From Ceratopteris richardii (taxonomy: Eukaryota; Streptophyta; Polypodiopsida; Polypodiales; Pteridaceae): a stretch of DNA of 64,000 nucleotides. The notes beneath the pieces are model-generated. The model was not told where the DNA came from and made no database searches. It worked only from the letters and a program-made list of their open reading frames with translations. Where the stretch lies: the NCBI GenBank assembly GCA_020310875.1, contig CM035423.1, forward strand, positions 115,271,917-115,335,916, in the 5' to 3' direction. How positions within the stretch are numbered: the stretch's first letter is position 1; every line of letters begins with the position of its first letter. Both the position numbers and the translations under genes were made by a program. Of the stretch, positions 12,232 to 23,198 are shown in pieces.

Positions 12232-12775
12232 TGTTGCTCTAGCACAATGGTGAGAACCACGTTAAGAAGCTCCACCTCCTTAATGTCAATCCGCGGAAGA
12301 GATAGGAGTGATATGAAGATCGTGAATGTGAGATGAAGTGAGAGTGAAGGTGAGAAGCATGGAGATGCACACACACATACACACACAATGAAGAGACAAG
12401 CAAGGCACAATGGAAGGTAGGAAAAATAGAATCTATTGCTCAAGATCTCAATTACAAGCTCAAAATAGCTCTAAGATCACACTAGCCAACCTCAAAAATG
12501 AGCTCTCTAGCTCTTTTTATAGATTCTAGACTAGTTTTGACTGGTTTCACATCTAGTGACCGGCATAGTTAAAAAATAGGTTCTAGGTGTTATTTGAAAG
12601 GGTAAATGGTATCTAAAAATAGCCAAAATTGGTAGGCTCATTCTACCTAAGCTCCTCAAGCTCGAGGACGACTCAGCTTGCACAAAATGGAGCTGTAAAT
12701 TACAAAAAGGTTTTTTCTATGTAACATATGGTACAAAAGTGATGACAATCACTGTTGGAGTTTTTGAGAAGTAAT
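12232..12775 (-). repeat. G1 5' LTR (outer edge uncertain)
   Basis: The inner end is TGTTGCTCTAGCAC on the plus strand. The body aligns with the G3 LTR (39,186-39,795) and the G4 LTR, sharing blocks such as AAAATGAGCTCTCTAGCTC, a CA-rich tract and GGCTTGCACAAAATGGAG-like sequence. It carries the U3 palindrome AGTGATGACAATCACT (12,738-12,753). G3 and G4 extend over 100 bp further out, so this copy is probably truncated near 12,775 where G2b begins. Confidence 0.8.
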
Positions 12776-13674
12776 ATAAAACATATTTGTTTGAAAACAT
12801 GATTCGATTGGCTCTCGGCTACTTCATGAAACAGGGAAAAACTTCTCTAGTTAGACATCGAGCTACTGAAACCATCATAGCATTCTTTAAGGCCCAAGCT
12901 TTAGCCCATTAGGTCGAATAGTTGGTTCATGTCAAGATATACCGGATATTAGTGGAAACTACAGTAGGGGAAATAGGTCCAACAAAGTCTAATCCCCATT
13001 TTTGAAATGGTTCTAGAGGCATAACAGGCTGAAGGGGAAAATATCTAGCCTGAACAAGCCGACCAGTCCTTTGACAACGATCACACATAAGCACATACTA
13101 TTGAACATCTTTAATCATGGTAGGCTACCACAACCCACATTCAAAATGAGTAGAGGTAAGAACTCTAGGCACCTCGTGGATGTGAACACAGTGAAGCCAG
13201 GCACCAAAGAGATCATAATAATATAGTTGATCGATTATAATGGTAAACCACTTACTATAAGCAGCTAACTTTTGGTGTTCTGAAGAGATAAAGAATCCGA
13301 GTAGAGTCTGATCTTTAAAAAGGAGTAAATGGTATCATACTATGTGGTAGCAAAATTCCACGGTATCGCAACACTAGTGGGTTAGGCCATATAAATAGCC
13401 AGAGGGTTCATATCAGTTACATTAGGTGCCTCACCAGAATCCAATCGGAAGACAAAGTCAAATAAAGCATGGTGGGTACCAGGTCGATGTACAATGTCGA
13501 AATCGAATTATTGTTACTAGAGGACCCATCGGGCCAACCTACCATTATCTATCTAATTCTGAACAAGATAGACGAAAGCAGCGTGATCCACATGGAAAGT
13601 GAATTTGCGGCCTAATAAATGTTGGATACAATGTCCAACAATGTCTAAAATTTCCAATATAGTAGTTACAACAA
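12776..13674 (-). pseudogene. Ty3/gypsy fragment G2b: RNase H end, H2C2, integrase start
   Basis: On the minus strand, across many stops and shifts, one can read HLLGRKFTFHVDHAAF (RNase H), FRLDSGEAP, an H2C2 finger ending in CDRCQ, LPLEPFQKWGLDFVGP and a degraded integrase core. Each piece matches G2a at 1-770 closely, so G2a and G2b are the same family, distinct from G1/G3/G4. Truncated at both ends. Confidence 0.75.
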
Positions 13675-13809
13675 ATGTTGCATGGCGACTTGGATAAAGC
13701 AAAACGTTTTCAACCCATCGACGTGGGTTCAAGTTCTGTCGGGCACAGTGCAAGGGAGATTTCTTTTTGCGGATATTTTTGAAGAAAAATGGTGCGTAGC
13801 TTTTTAGAG
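13675..13809. other. Unassigned flank of copia A
   Basis: This stretch continues across the copia A insertion into 20,003 onward. It may be the outer part of the copia X LTR or a separate small insertion. GTGGGTTCAAGTTCTG near 13,723 resembles a pol III B box, with an A-box-like TGGCGACTTGG about 45 bp upstream, but no cloverleaf folds. Confidence 0.3.
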
Positions 13810-13814
13810 CAGCT

Positions 13815-14655
13815 TGTTGGAGAAACACTCACTAATTGGACATATATTTGAAGGTCAAATCTTAGCAAGAAAACCCCATGCCTATGTGAAGGGACAAATT
13901 CACAAGTGTATCATATTTGTAAAGTTAGTTCACTTTAGTTCTAGAAGTTTTTAAAATCACGAGAATACAAAAATCTATAAAAGTTAGTTTGTATCAACTG
14001 ACGCGGAGAGAGAGAGAAAGAAGGAGAAGAAGAAGGAGGAAGACAATGAGAAAGTGAGAAGAACTCATTTTTGTATGACTGCGTATAGTCGGACTTCTCT
14101 GAGCGAGAAAGCACTTGTAAGCTTCTGAGTTTTCATAGTTATGACAAGAACTAGTTAAAGTTCTGTGTATAAGTCTTCTTCCTCCATCTCCAGTGTTTGT
14201 CTTCTGTGTAATGATTTGAAGTTTTCCAAGCAAGTCGATGCGTGGCATCGAATCTCACTTGATAAGTCCTTATCTTCATATCTGATTTTTATCTATTGTC
14301 AAATCTTCTTGAAAAGATGATGTTGTTGGAGCAACTCGATGCCTGGCATCGAATTCCAGTTGATAAGTCATATTGTAAGTGTGCATGAAATCACCTATAG
14401 TTGATAGCTTGTTGGAAAGCTCTACTCTTCTAGTTTCAGCCTATAAAGTTTCATGGAGAAATAATACTTGAGCTAGGAGAAATTAGCAAAATACTGAAGG
14501 TATGTCATTTCAGTGACTAGGAATTTCTGTAGAAGCAAAGTTCTCACTTTAGGCTATCATTTCTCAAAGTTTGGAGTGGCAATGAGTTAATGGTGACCAT
14601 AGAGGTGTTCTAGTGTCACATTAATTCATTTCTTGTGGTGTTTCATACATCAACA
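13815..14655 (+). repeat. Copia A 5' LTR (841 bp)
   Basis: Bounded by TGTTGG and CAACA. It lacks a block of about 260 bp that the 3' LTR has, and 8 bp near 14,218. It contains two of the 17-bp palindromes (14,235-14,251 and 14,336-14,352). Confidence 0.95.
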
Positions 14656-14657
14656 AG

Positions 14658-14670
14658 TGGTATCAGAGCA
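14658..14670 (+). promoter_or_regulatory. Copia A primer binding site, tRNA-iMet
   Basis: TGGTATCAGAGCA starts two bases after the 5' LTR, a match to the canonical plant copia primer site complementary to the 3' end of initiator-Met tRNA. Confidence 0.95.
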
Positions 14671-14866
14671 GAAAGATTCTCGAGAGCAGAAGACGACAAA
14701 GGTACGAGAAGTTTTGTAAAGTTTTCCATTAAAGTTTGAAAGGTGAAGCATTTGAAGACACAAGGCATCAAAAGGTTACTTCAAAAGTATCCTCATACAC
14801 AAAGAACTTCAAAAGGTATTATCCTTTATCCTTTAAGCTCACAGGTTGTAGCAGAAGGAAAGAACT

Positions 14867-16540
14867 ATGGCAGATCATATTTCCATTGACAAACTAGACA
14901 GAGATAATTACCCCGCGTGGGTAATGAGAATGGAAGCCTTACTTATGAGTAAGGATCTCATGGTATATGTAACAGGTGAAGAAGAGAAGCCAGTATTTGA
15001 AGATGAAAGCCGACCAAAGAAAGAGGAACTTGATGCTTTAAAGCATTGGCAGAAGAAGGATGCAAGTGCAAAAGCATACATCTACAATACAATCTCTGAT
15101 CATTTGCTACCACACATCAGAGGATTGGAATCATCTGAAGATATATGGAATGCATTGGAGTATCATTTCCAAAGTACTACTAAAGCACGGAAAGCAAGTC
15201 TATGGTCAGAGTTTACAACATTCAAGAAGAAGCCAAGTCAAACCATTAGTGATTATGTCACTAAGATGAAGGATCTAGCAGATAGTCTTGGATCCATAGA
15301 TGAAGATGTTGAAGATCACAGATTGATTGCTCAATTACTTGCAGGTTTGAGAGGGGATGAAAGGTGGAAACCTTTTGTCTTATCAACAGAACTTTCATTA
15401 AATCATTATGTTCCAGATTTGAACCAGTTGCTTGGTTTGATGCTCACATATGAGCAAGACTTGAAGGGAGATGGAGATAAAGGACAAAGTTCTGCAATGT
15501 ACATGAAGAACAAGAAGAAAGGAGATAAAGGTAAAGCAAAGGATGAAGAAGAGTCAACTTCTCAAGTTTATTATGCAAGAGGTAAAGGCACTGGCAGAGG
15601 AAGAGCAAGAGGTTTTGGAAGAGGAAGAGGTAATCAGAATAACAACAAGAAGGCTTGTTGGATCTGCGGATTGAGTAATCATTTGGCTCATGACTGTTGG
15701 CACAACCAACAAGGATCAAACCAGAATCAAAACAACAATAGCAGAGGTCGAGGTGGAAGATATCAAAGTAATTTTCAAAGAGGTAGACAAAGTCAAAGAG
15801 GAGGCTATGGTAGAGGTGGAGGAAGAAGTTGGGGACAAAATCAATCCTACAACACCACCTACTACAACTATGCAAATGACACACAGAATGAAAGTCATAC
15901 ATCATTGATGATGAACTCAATCAACACATCAGATAAAGAAGATCTAAAGGTATTTTACATTGACTCTGGATGTTCTAATCATTTGTCAGGAAACATAGAA
16001 TTGATGTCAGAATTGGAAAAAGGTATTTCGAGTCACACAGTTCAAACTGGTGATAATACAAGACATAGTGTACATTCAATTGGAAAAGTGAAATGCAAGA
16101 GTGGAGCAGATTTGCTAACTAATGTTTTGTATGTTCCTACAATATCTAAAAACTTGATTAGTGTGGGACAGATAGTTGAAAAAGGTTTTCAAGTCAGGTT
16201 TACAAATGAAGGAGTATTTGTGGAAGATCCAGAGAATGGATATAATCAGATTGTCTCTGGTAAGAAAGAAGGTAGACTCTTTACTTTAAGAGTACAAGGG
16301 AACATTGGTCAAGCTTTGCTCACACATGGTGAAGCAGTGATTACGGAACTTGATCTCTGGCATAAGAGATTAGGTCATTTCAATGAAAGAGGAATTAAAG
16401 CTATGGTTGCTAATCAGTCTGTACTAGGATTACCAAATGTGCAAAGTCAACATATGGTTTATAAATGTGAAGCATGTCAAATGGGTAAAGCACACATATT
16501 ACCATTTCAAAAGAAAGGATTCAAACATGATGGAGTACTT
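14867..16540 (+). CDS. Copia A gag - protease - pre-integrase zinc domain
   Basis: The ATG opens MADHISIDKLDRDNYPAW, a typical copia gag start, followed by the UBN2-type gag core, an Arg/Gly-rich low-complexity stretch and a CCHC knuckle (CWICGLSNHLAHDC, near residue 265). The protease motif IDSGCSNH lies near residue 366, then the pre-integrase zinc region (WHKRLGHF, CEACQMGK). After GFKHDG the frame leaves the family and stops at 16,579. The junction with the next segment marks a frame-shifting deletion of the integrase core. Gag and protease look intact and could in principle be translated. Confidence 0.9.
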
Positions 16541-17216
16541 GAGCTCAGGGGGAGAATATTTCTCCCAAGAGTTCAATGATTATCTTTGGAATGCACGTAT
16601 TAAGAGAGAAATAACTTGCAGGTATACACCACAACAAAATGGTGTAGCAGAAAGAAGGAACAGGACTTTGGTTGAGTTTGCTAGAGCTATGCTAAAGGAG
16701 AAGAACTGTCCAAATTATCTTTGGGCTGAGGCTGTAAATACAGCTACATATCTTGTGAATAGATTACCATGTGCAGCTCTGAATGGAATGACTCCATATG
16801 AAGCTTGGTGGGGTAAGAAACCAACACTAGATCATTGTAGAGTGTTTGGATCAATTGCATATGCTTATGTGCCATCACAACTTAGGCATAAACTTGAACC
16901 AAAGGCAGAAAAATATGTGTTCATTGGTTATGATGAAAAGCAGATGGGTTACAGATTGTGGAATCCTCTAACCAAACAATTTATTGTTTCTAGAGATGTT
17001 ACATTTGATGAACAGAAAAGTTGGTATGCAGATCAAAGTCATACAGCTGAAGAATTTGAAGAAGAGGTAAGAAGATGTGAGAAAGGAAAATCAATTGTGC
17101 AGGTAAATAGAGATGAAGACTATATGCAAGCAAGTACATCCACAAGTGGATTAACAAGAAGAAATGAAGAAGCTCCTATATTTGATGAAGAAGTGTATCC
17201 AGACACATATGAATAA
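16541..17216 (+). pseudogene. Copia A integrase remnant (C-terminal part)
   Basis: The reading resumes in another frame at GGEYFSQEF. The first catalytic Asp and the Asp normally found in RTDNGGEY are gone; the Glu is present (QQNGVAERRNRT). The rest follows the copia pattern, including MTPYEAWWGKKP and FIGYDEKQMGYR, and ends at TAA 17,214-17,216. RT continues in the same frame after that stop. By length, roughly 100 or more codons of integrase are missing, so the enzyme cannot work. Confidence 0.85.
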
Positions 17217-18857
17217 TGTGAACCAAGAAGGTCAAGCAGGACTAGAAGACAACCAGAAAGGTATTCTTATGATACTTCTTACATAACTCAGAAGAACTAT
17301 GCATATATGGTCAAAGATGATGAAGAACCTCAGAACTATGATGAAGCTAAAGGTAAGAAGCAATGGGAAGAAGCAATGAAGGAAGAGTTCAATGCACTGG
17401 AGGAGAACAAGACATGGGAACTTGTTCCTAAACCAAATGGTAAGAAAGTAATTGGAAACAAATGGGTTTATAAAGTGAAGAAGCTTGCAGATGGAAGTAT
17501 AGCCAGATACAAAACTAGATTGGTGGTGAAAGGCTATGCCCAGACCTATGGCATAGATTATGATGAGACATTCAGTCCCGTAGCTAAGATGTCAACTATA
17601 AGGACAATCATTGCTATTGCAGCTTCAAAAGGATGGACTCTAAGTCAATTGGATATAAAAAATGCATTCTTGAATGGATACATATCAGATGAGGTATACA
17701 TGGAACAACCTCAAGGGTTTATAGATTCCAGGTATCCAAATTTTGTTTGCAGGTTGAGAAGAGCATTGTATGGATTGAAGCAAGCTCCAAGAGCTTGGAA
17801 CTATAGACTGGTGAAGTATCTCAATGATCTTGGATATCAAAGTTCAAAAGCAGACCCAAGTCTACTTATCAGAAGAACAGAGGAAGGTACAATCTACATT
17901 TGTATTTATGTAGATGACATTATAATCACAGGTACTTCAGATGAAGGAGTCAAGGAGGTAAAGAGATTACTTGAGAAAGAATTCAAGATCAGTGATCTAG
18001 GAAAGTTGTCATACTTTCTTGGAATGGAAGTCACTTATACAGATCATGGCATATATGTGTCACAAGAAAGGTATCTTCTGAACTTGTTGAAGAAGTTTGA
18101 TATGGAAAATTGCAGAGAAGCTTCAACTCCACTTGAAGTTAATCACAAGCTCAGTAAATATGATGGTGCAGAATACAAAGATATGAGGAAGTATCAATCT
18201 CTTGTGGGTAGTTTGATTTATGCTACACTAACAAGACCTGATCTTAGTTATGCAGTGGGAGTTTTGTCACAATTCATGCATTGTCCAAAGGACCCACATT
18301 GGATTGCAAGTCAAAGAGTTCTCAGATATATCAAAGGAACTATAAAGGAAGGATTATATTATCCTTTTACATCAGATTTGAAGTTGAGAGCCTATAGTGA
18401 TTCAGATTGGGCAGGTAATCAAGATGACAGAAGATCAACTCATGGTTACATGATATATATTGGTGATAAGCTTGTAAGTTGGTGTTCAAAGAAACAACAT
18501 ACAGTAGCATTATCATCAACTGAAGCAGAGTACAAAGGACTTGTGGAAGCAGCTAAGGAAGTCATATGGATGCAGACATTGTTCAAGAGCTTAGGCATTG
18601 ATCAAGGTACACCTACAATACATGGAGATAATATGAGTTCACTTTATCTTGCAGCAAATCCAGTATTTCATGCAAGGACAAAGCACATAGAGATACAGTA
18701 TCATTTTCTCAGAGAAAAGGTAATGGAGAAGGAGATTGAAGTGGAGTACATTTCTACTAAAGATCAGTTAGCAGACATAATGACAAAGAGCTTGGATGGT
18801 GTGAAGACCAGCAGATTCAAAAGCATGGCAGGAGTAAAAGAAAAGAAGATGATATGA
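17217..18857 (+). CDS. Copia A reverse transcriptase - RNase H
   Basis: Open from the TAA at 17,216 to TGA at 18,857, with the first in-frame ATG at 17,307. RT shows KWVYKVKKLADGSIARYK, LDIKNAFLNG, YGLKQAPRAW and the catalytic ICIYVDDIIITG. RNase H shows AYSDSDWAG, SSTEAEYKG and FHARTKHIEI, ending ADIMTKSLDG. All catalytic acids are visible. The stop just upstream would block normal polyprotein synthesis, yet RT/RNase H itself is undamaged. Confidence 0.92.
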   Translation, partial: CEPRRSSRTRRQPERYSYDTSYITQKNYAYMVKDDEEPQNYDEAKGKKQWEEAMKEEFNALEENKTWELVPKPNGKKVIGNKWVYKVKKLADGSIARYKTRLVVKGYAQTYGIDYDETFSPVAKMSTIRTIIAIAASKGWTLSQLDIKNAFLNGYISDEVYMEQPQGFIDSRYPNFVCRLRRALYGLKQAPRAWNYRLVKYLNDLGYQSSKADPSLLIRRTEEGTIYICIYVDDIIITGTSDEGVKEVKRLLEKEFKISDLGKLSYFLGMEVTYTDHGIYVSQERYLLNLLKKFDMENCREASTPLEVNHKLSKYDGAEYKDMRKYQSLVGSLIYATLTRPDLSYAVGVLSQFMHCPKDPHWIASQRVLRYIKGTIKEGLYYPFTSDLKLRAYSDSDWAGNQDDRRSTHGYMIYIGDKLVSWCSKKQHTVALSSTEAEYKGLVEAAKEVIWMQTLFKSLGIDQGTPTIHGDNMSSLYLAANPVFHARTKHIEIQYHFLREKVMEKEIEVEYISTKDQLADIMTKSLDGVKTSRFKSMAGVKEKKMI

Positions 18858-18884
18858 AGAAACAGGGAATGCCAATTAGTGATT

Positions 18885-18894
18885 GAGGGGGAGC
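18885..18894 (+). promoter_or_regulatory. Copia A polypurine tract
   Basis: GAGGGGGAGC lies immediately 5' of the 3' LTR, the usual plus-strand primer. Confidence 0.85.
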
Positions 18895-19997
18895 TGTTGG
18901 AGAAACACTCACTAATTGGACATATATTTGAAGGTCAAATCTTAGCAAGAAAACCCCATGCCTATGTGAAGGGACAAATTCACAAGTGTATCATATTTGT
19001 AAAGTTAGTTCACTTTAGTTCTAGAAGTTTTTTAAAATCATGAGAATACAAAAATCTATATAAGTTAGTTTGTATCAACTAACGCGGAGAGAGAGAGAAA
19101 GAAGGAGAAGAAGAAGGAGGAAGACAATGAGAAAGTGAGAAGAACTCATTTTTGTATGACTGAGTATAGTCGGGCTTCTCTGAGCGAGAAAGCACTTGTA
19201 AGCTTCTGAGTTTTCATAGTTATGACAAGAACTAGTTAAAGTTCTGTGTATAAGTCTTCTTCCTCCATCTCCAGTGTTTGTCTTCTGTGTAATGATTTGA
19301 AAGGTTGAAGTTTTCCAAGCAAGTCGATGCGTGGCATCGAATCTCACTTGATAAGTCCTTATCTTCATATCTGATTTTTATCTATTGTCAAATCTTCTTG
19401 AAAAGATGATGTTGTTGGAGCAACTCGATGCCTGGCATCGAATTCCAGTTGATAAGTCATATTGTAAGTGTGCATGAAATCACCTATAGTTTTGGTGTCC
19501 AAAAGATCAAGACTTTATGCGGGAAGTCGATGCCCGGCATCGAATCCCTGCTGAAAAGTGGCCAAAAACATCCCAAGTCGATGCCCGGCATCGAATTCTC
19601 GTTGCAAGTCGATGCTAGGCATCGAATTCTAATTTTAAACAGGCGCTCTTATTAAAATAGGTAAAATTTCCAGTTTTGGAAGGTCATATAGGGTCATCTT
19701 GTGAGAGCCATAACTTGAGTTCTAGAGATCTGTTTGATGCATATGATAGCTTGTTGGAAAGCTCTACTCTTCTAGTTTCAGCGTATAAAGTTTCATGGAG
19801 AAATAATACTTGAGCTAGGAGAAATTAGTAAAATACTGAAGGTATGTCATTTCAGTGACTAGGAATTTCTGTAGAAGCAAAGTTCTCACTTTAGGCTATC
19901 ATTTCTCAAAGTTTGGAGTGGCAATGAGTTAATGGTGACCATAGAGGTGTTCTAGTGTCACATTAATTCATTTCTTGTGGTGTTTCATACATCAACA
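18895..19997 (+). repeat. Copia A 3' LTR (1,103 bp) with five 17-bp palindromes
   Basis: It has the same ends as the 5' LTR but keeps a block of about 260 bp (19,490-19,750) missing there. Palindromes of the form TCGATGCC-n-GGCATCGA lie at 19,324-19,340, 19,425-19,441, 19,527-19,543, 19,578-19,594 and 19,609-19,625. Confidence 0.95.
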
Positions 19998-20002
19998 CAG
20001 CT

Positions 20003-20227
20003 TTCATAGCGATTGCATATGATTTCTTGCTTTTAATAGCATACGATGTATGCTTTATGCTTTTATGTTTAGCTTCCTTCAATACTATAAAAGAAGGATC
20101 CTTATTCATTGTTTATCATCACTCAATCACTCAACAAGCTCAAGCTCTTGGAGAAGAGACTTGGAGGAGGTGATCAATCTTCTCAAGCTAAGAGGAGATA
20201 TTGGAGGCTATCTTGGAGGAGGAGTTC
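20003..20227 (+). repeat. Copia X 5' LTR/leader remnant, part 1
   Basis: Continuous with 13,675-13,814 before copia A inserted, and with 23,629 onward before N1 inserted. A TATA-like TATAAAA lies at 20,086-20,092, followed by a GA-rich transcribed-leader-like stretch. The outer LTR edge is not resolved. Confidence 0.45.
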
Positions 20228-20635
20228 TGTTATACTTTATGGAATATTAGGAATGAAGGTTTAATGCCTTGAGGATTTTAATGTGTGTTGTGTTTTGATT
20301 TAGCAGGTGGAGATCCATGAGGGTATGAACAAGTTCAAGTGTGAACGCAAGAGGATTCATTCACATTCTTTTTGGAGATATTTTTAGAGAATAAGTTATT
20401 TTTAGCTATTTTTAGCTATTTTTGTAAATAAAGCAAAAGCACACTATTTTTAGTGTGGCCCTCATGTATCTTCCATCAAGGACATAATATGAATTACCTA
20501 TAAATACGCATGCTCTCATAGAGTGTCCATGGGAGCATGTGGGGGGAGATTGTACCCAATCTTGTGTCGACTCTTTTCTCTCTCTTGTCTCTTCTATTTG
20601 CTGTGTATATGCTCTGCGGGTTACGATCGACAACA
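20228..20635 (+). repeat. N1 5' LTR
   Basis: 408 bp, TGTTATAC to CAACA. A TATA-like TATAAATA lies at 20,499-20,506, and the likely transcribed part follows with TTTTCTCTCTCTTGTCTC. Confidence 0.93.
20499..20506 (+). promoter_or_regulatory. Candidate TATA box in N1 LTR
   Basis: TATAAATA lies in the LTR about 130 bp before its end and is conserved in the 3' LTR copy. This position suits a U3 promoter. Confidence 0.45.
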
Positions 20636-20636
20636 G

Positions 20637-20648
20637 TGGTATCAGAGC
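20637..20648 (+). promoter_or_regulatory. N1 primer binding site, tRNA-iMet
   Basis: TGGTATCAGAGC starts one base after the LTR. Confidence 0.93.
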
Positions 20649-23188
20649 CTTGGTGTCCGCATATCATAGAATTAAGAAGAACATGTGGTGTGAGATTTTT
20701 TGAAAACTATCTCCATCCTGACATCTCATCGTCCGTCAGCATCTGTTTGGATTTCTTCTTCGTCGTCGTTCTGCAGATCATCGTCAACTTGTCTAGAGAA
20801 GAGCAAAAGAGCCTAGGGGACCTGCCTTCAGCGTTCATCAGGTAGAGACTACGTGTGATCCGCGTCTGTCCGGAAGGCCATGTAGCACTCACAGAACCCC
20901 ACATATTCTGGACTGACGGGTGCAACTTCCACGACTTTCAGCCACAAACGACTGCACATATGATCTTACAGCGCGATTTGCGCTAATATGCCATGGACCG
21001 TTTCAGGCTGAGCATGCCACATGTTTTGTTATATACCTTGTTTGATTATGGGCGCTTCTCACGCAGCTTTTCAGCCGCCCACGAAGGTCATACGCTGCTT
21101 ATGTTTTGAAGGAGATGAAGATTTCTCGCCTGCATATATATATTCAATCTGTTTTGTTGTGATATATGAGATAAGTCACCTCTGCGCGCGCTCTCAAATG
21201 ACTTCGACTTTGCTTTTTTCGACATGACGACGCTCTGCTCTGAGTAACGTATCTCGGAAGCACACACTCCATGATGTGCACAGGCAAGCACAGGCATGAT
21301 GAGCAGATAAGTGTATCTGTCGGATTTCCATAGTTTCTTATGTCCAATGCTCTAACTGCATGATCGTTCCTCTTTGAGAAGAGTTTTAGTGGTTCCAGAA
21401 AATGCTCCAATTCTTGATGAAGTCATCTTAGAGATACTCTCAACAGCTGTGCAAAGACAAAGTGTCAATGTGATATATAGCCCTCCAACTCTTCTTCGCT
21501 TCAACCATTTGCCTCATGATTTGTGATCGTTCTGCAAGGAGATCTTCGTTAACCTCTTATCATTCTCGAGAGTTCTTCTCTAGCGTTTGAGTATGGGAAG
21601 TTGGAACAATTACGTGCGATGTCCAGGGTTCTTTCTGCACACGCCATAAGCATCTATGCGTGGTGACTTGCACGCACCCGGATTTTTTTTGTCTCGGCCC
21701 ACATTCAGAGGCACCCCATGGCCATGGCTGAAAGAGGACTTAATTGTTTTGCTTTTCTTTTTATTGAATCAGTGACGACGACCCCACAGACATGCGCAGT
21801 CTTCTCAGATCCGAAAGCCTAGAGATAGCGCTTTCAAGAGATAATTTTGCTTGAAGCAGACGATGCGGCTGTATTTCTTTCCACCCTTTTATATTTATTT
21901 TCTTGTTCCTGCAGCACAGGTCACACACAAACCCAATCAAGGAGGATAGTGATCATGAAGCAACATATTTGATTTGGAGAAGCGCTCCCCACCTCTCCGG
22001 AGCTTAACAGCTGCTACGGGAGACCACACACTGTCTTGGTTTTTTTTTGCAGTCTCTATATATATGATTCTGAAATTTTCTGTGATATGTGGGATATTCA
22101 TTTGACGCACTCGCGTCCTCTCATGATGCCATCTTTAAGCTTTTCTTACTATATGAGATCTACTTAAGTTGCTTGCACGCTGCCGCTCGATGAGCTCCGG
22201 GTTCTAATCTCCAGCATTCAAATTCGAAGTGCTTATTTTTAAAGGTTTTAACAAGTCAAAGCTTGGCCAGATTATTCAATTAACCCACCTATTTCCATAT
22301 ATTTGGCCATATTTTGGTCTTCCAATATCCAATTCTAGAGTTCTCTGTTTCTATGGAAATCTCTCTTATAACTTTTTTCCATAGAGTGGCTACACCATAT
22401 ATTTTGGCTTCAATTTTCTTTATCTTCAAAATTTTTGCAAATTTCCACATCTTTCCAACAAACTTCTTTCGATAATCGTCTTGAAGTATCGATTCTTGGA
22501 GAAGTATTGACATGCTACTTAGACGATGGGTGGACCATCTTTCACACCATTGCACATCTGCAACTTACTTTTTGAACCTCCAGATAAGTTTCTTGTCAAT
22601 TTAAATGCATCGATTCTCTATTTTTGCATCATATTATGCTTAGCACATGCAAATTTTGCATAGTACCTAGAGTATATGCATAGTTTACATATGGTTTGTC
22701 TTGTATAGTACATGAATTCGTCTTGCAGGGACAGAAAAGTATCTTCTTGCAGGTTTGCGAGGAGAAAATATATATATTGTTAGGGTGTGTAATCCCCTTT
22801 TGGTCTTTTTGTGGATAGATTATGCCTGTTGGCTCTATATCATGGAAATTGTTTGTCGGAAAATTTTCCGGTTTTCAAAATCACGTCGTTATGCTGCCGA
22901 AATTTTTGCAAAATTCGTACGCACATACATTCAAGTATACATTCATGATTAATACATCGACTACTATTTTATCACATCGTTTCATTTTTATCATCACTTT
23001 TGTATTGCATTTTGACTTAAACCCTGCTAATCATTCACATTCACATTAAATTCCAGTTTTCCAGTTCCATGCATTTTTTTTTTTTTTTTTTTACATGGCA
23101 CATGCCTATGATTATTTAGTGATGCGACATGTGATTTGGCCATCCATGTCTATTTTATTATTATCAACTGAGGTCAGTTGCTCGACAA
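20649..23188 (+). other. N1 internal region, non-coding
   Basis: I find no retroelement protein on either strand. A 19-T run (23,074-23,092) and TTTTTTTTTGCAG-like sequence near 22,040 are present; the latter resembles a 3' splice site and may mean that host sequence was captured. I recognise no gene. Confidence 0.7.
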
Positions 23189-23198
23189 CTGGGGGGCA
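23189..23198 (+). promoter_or_regulatory. N1 polypurine tract
   Basis: CTGGGGGGCA abuts the 3' LTR. Confidence 0.8.

Larger units (their letters stand above)
2170..12775 (-). mobile_element. Ty3/gypsy element G1 (5' LTR to decayed downstream ORF; 3' LTR not seen)
   Basis: Read on the minus strand the order is 5' LTR, tRNA-Asp-type primer site, long leader with a repeat array, gag, pol (PR, RT, RNase H, first H2C2 module), a W-x-P-K tail, spacer, and the start of an aORF. Its pol is closely similar to G3 and G4 throughout, so it is an older member of the same family. It is internally deleted (integrase core and second protease missing), carries many stops, and loses similarity near 2,170 with no 3' LTR found. 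The primer site puts it near the Athila/Tat branch of plant gypsy elements by established convention; the finer placement is inference. Confidence 0.85.
13815..19997 (+). mobile_element. Ty1/copia element A, complete ends, TSD CAGCT
   Basis: Both LTRs start TGTTGGAGAAACACTC and end CATACATCAACA. The 5-bp duplication CAGCT lies at 13,810-13,814 and 19,998-20,002. Primer site, gag-pol and polypurine tract are in canonical copia order. The two LTRs differ by only about ten substitutions over the shared 840 bp plus two length differences, so the insertion is fairly recent. It is non-autonomous because the integrase core is deleted and a stop precedes RT. It interrupts the flank of the copia X LTR. 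Confidence 0.95.

Noticed and set aside
13620-13633. TGTTGGATACAATG as an LTR start for copia X
   Set aside because: The minus strand reads on through this point as gypsy RNase H (HCIQHLLGRKFTFHVDH), so it is internal to G2b.
13677-13745. tRNA gene (A box and B box like motifs)
   Set aside because: No acceptor, D or anticodon stem pairs; at best a tRNA-derived relic.
15444-15920. 158-codon minus-strand frame as a gene
   Set aside because: It is the antisense shadow of the Arg/Gly-rich, low-complexity part of copia A gag.
23074-23092. Poly-T run as the tail of a reversed LINE or SINE
   Set aside because: It lies inside N1, with no LINE coding sequence, no target duplication and an LTR close by.
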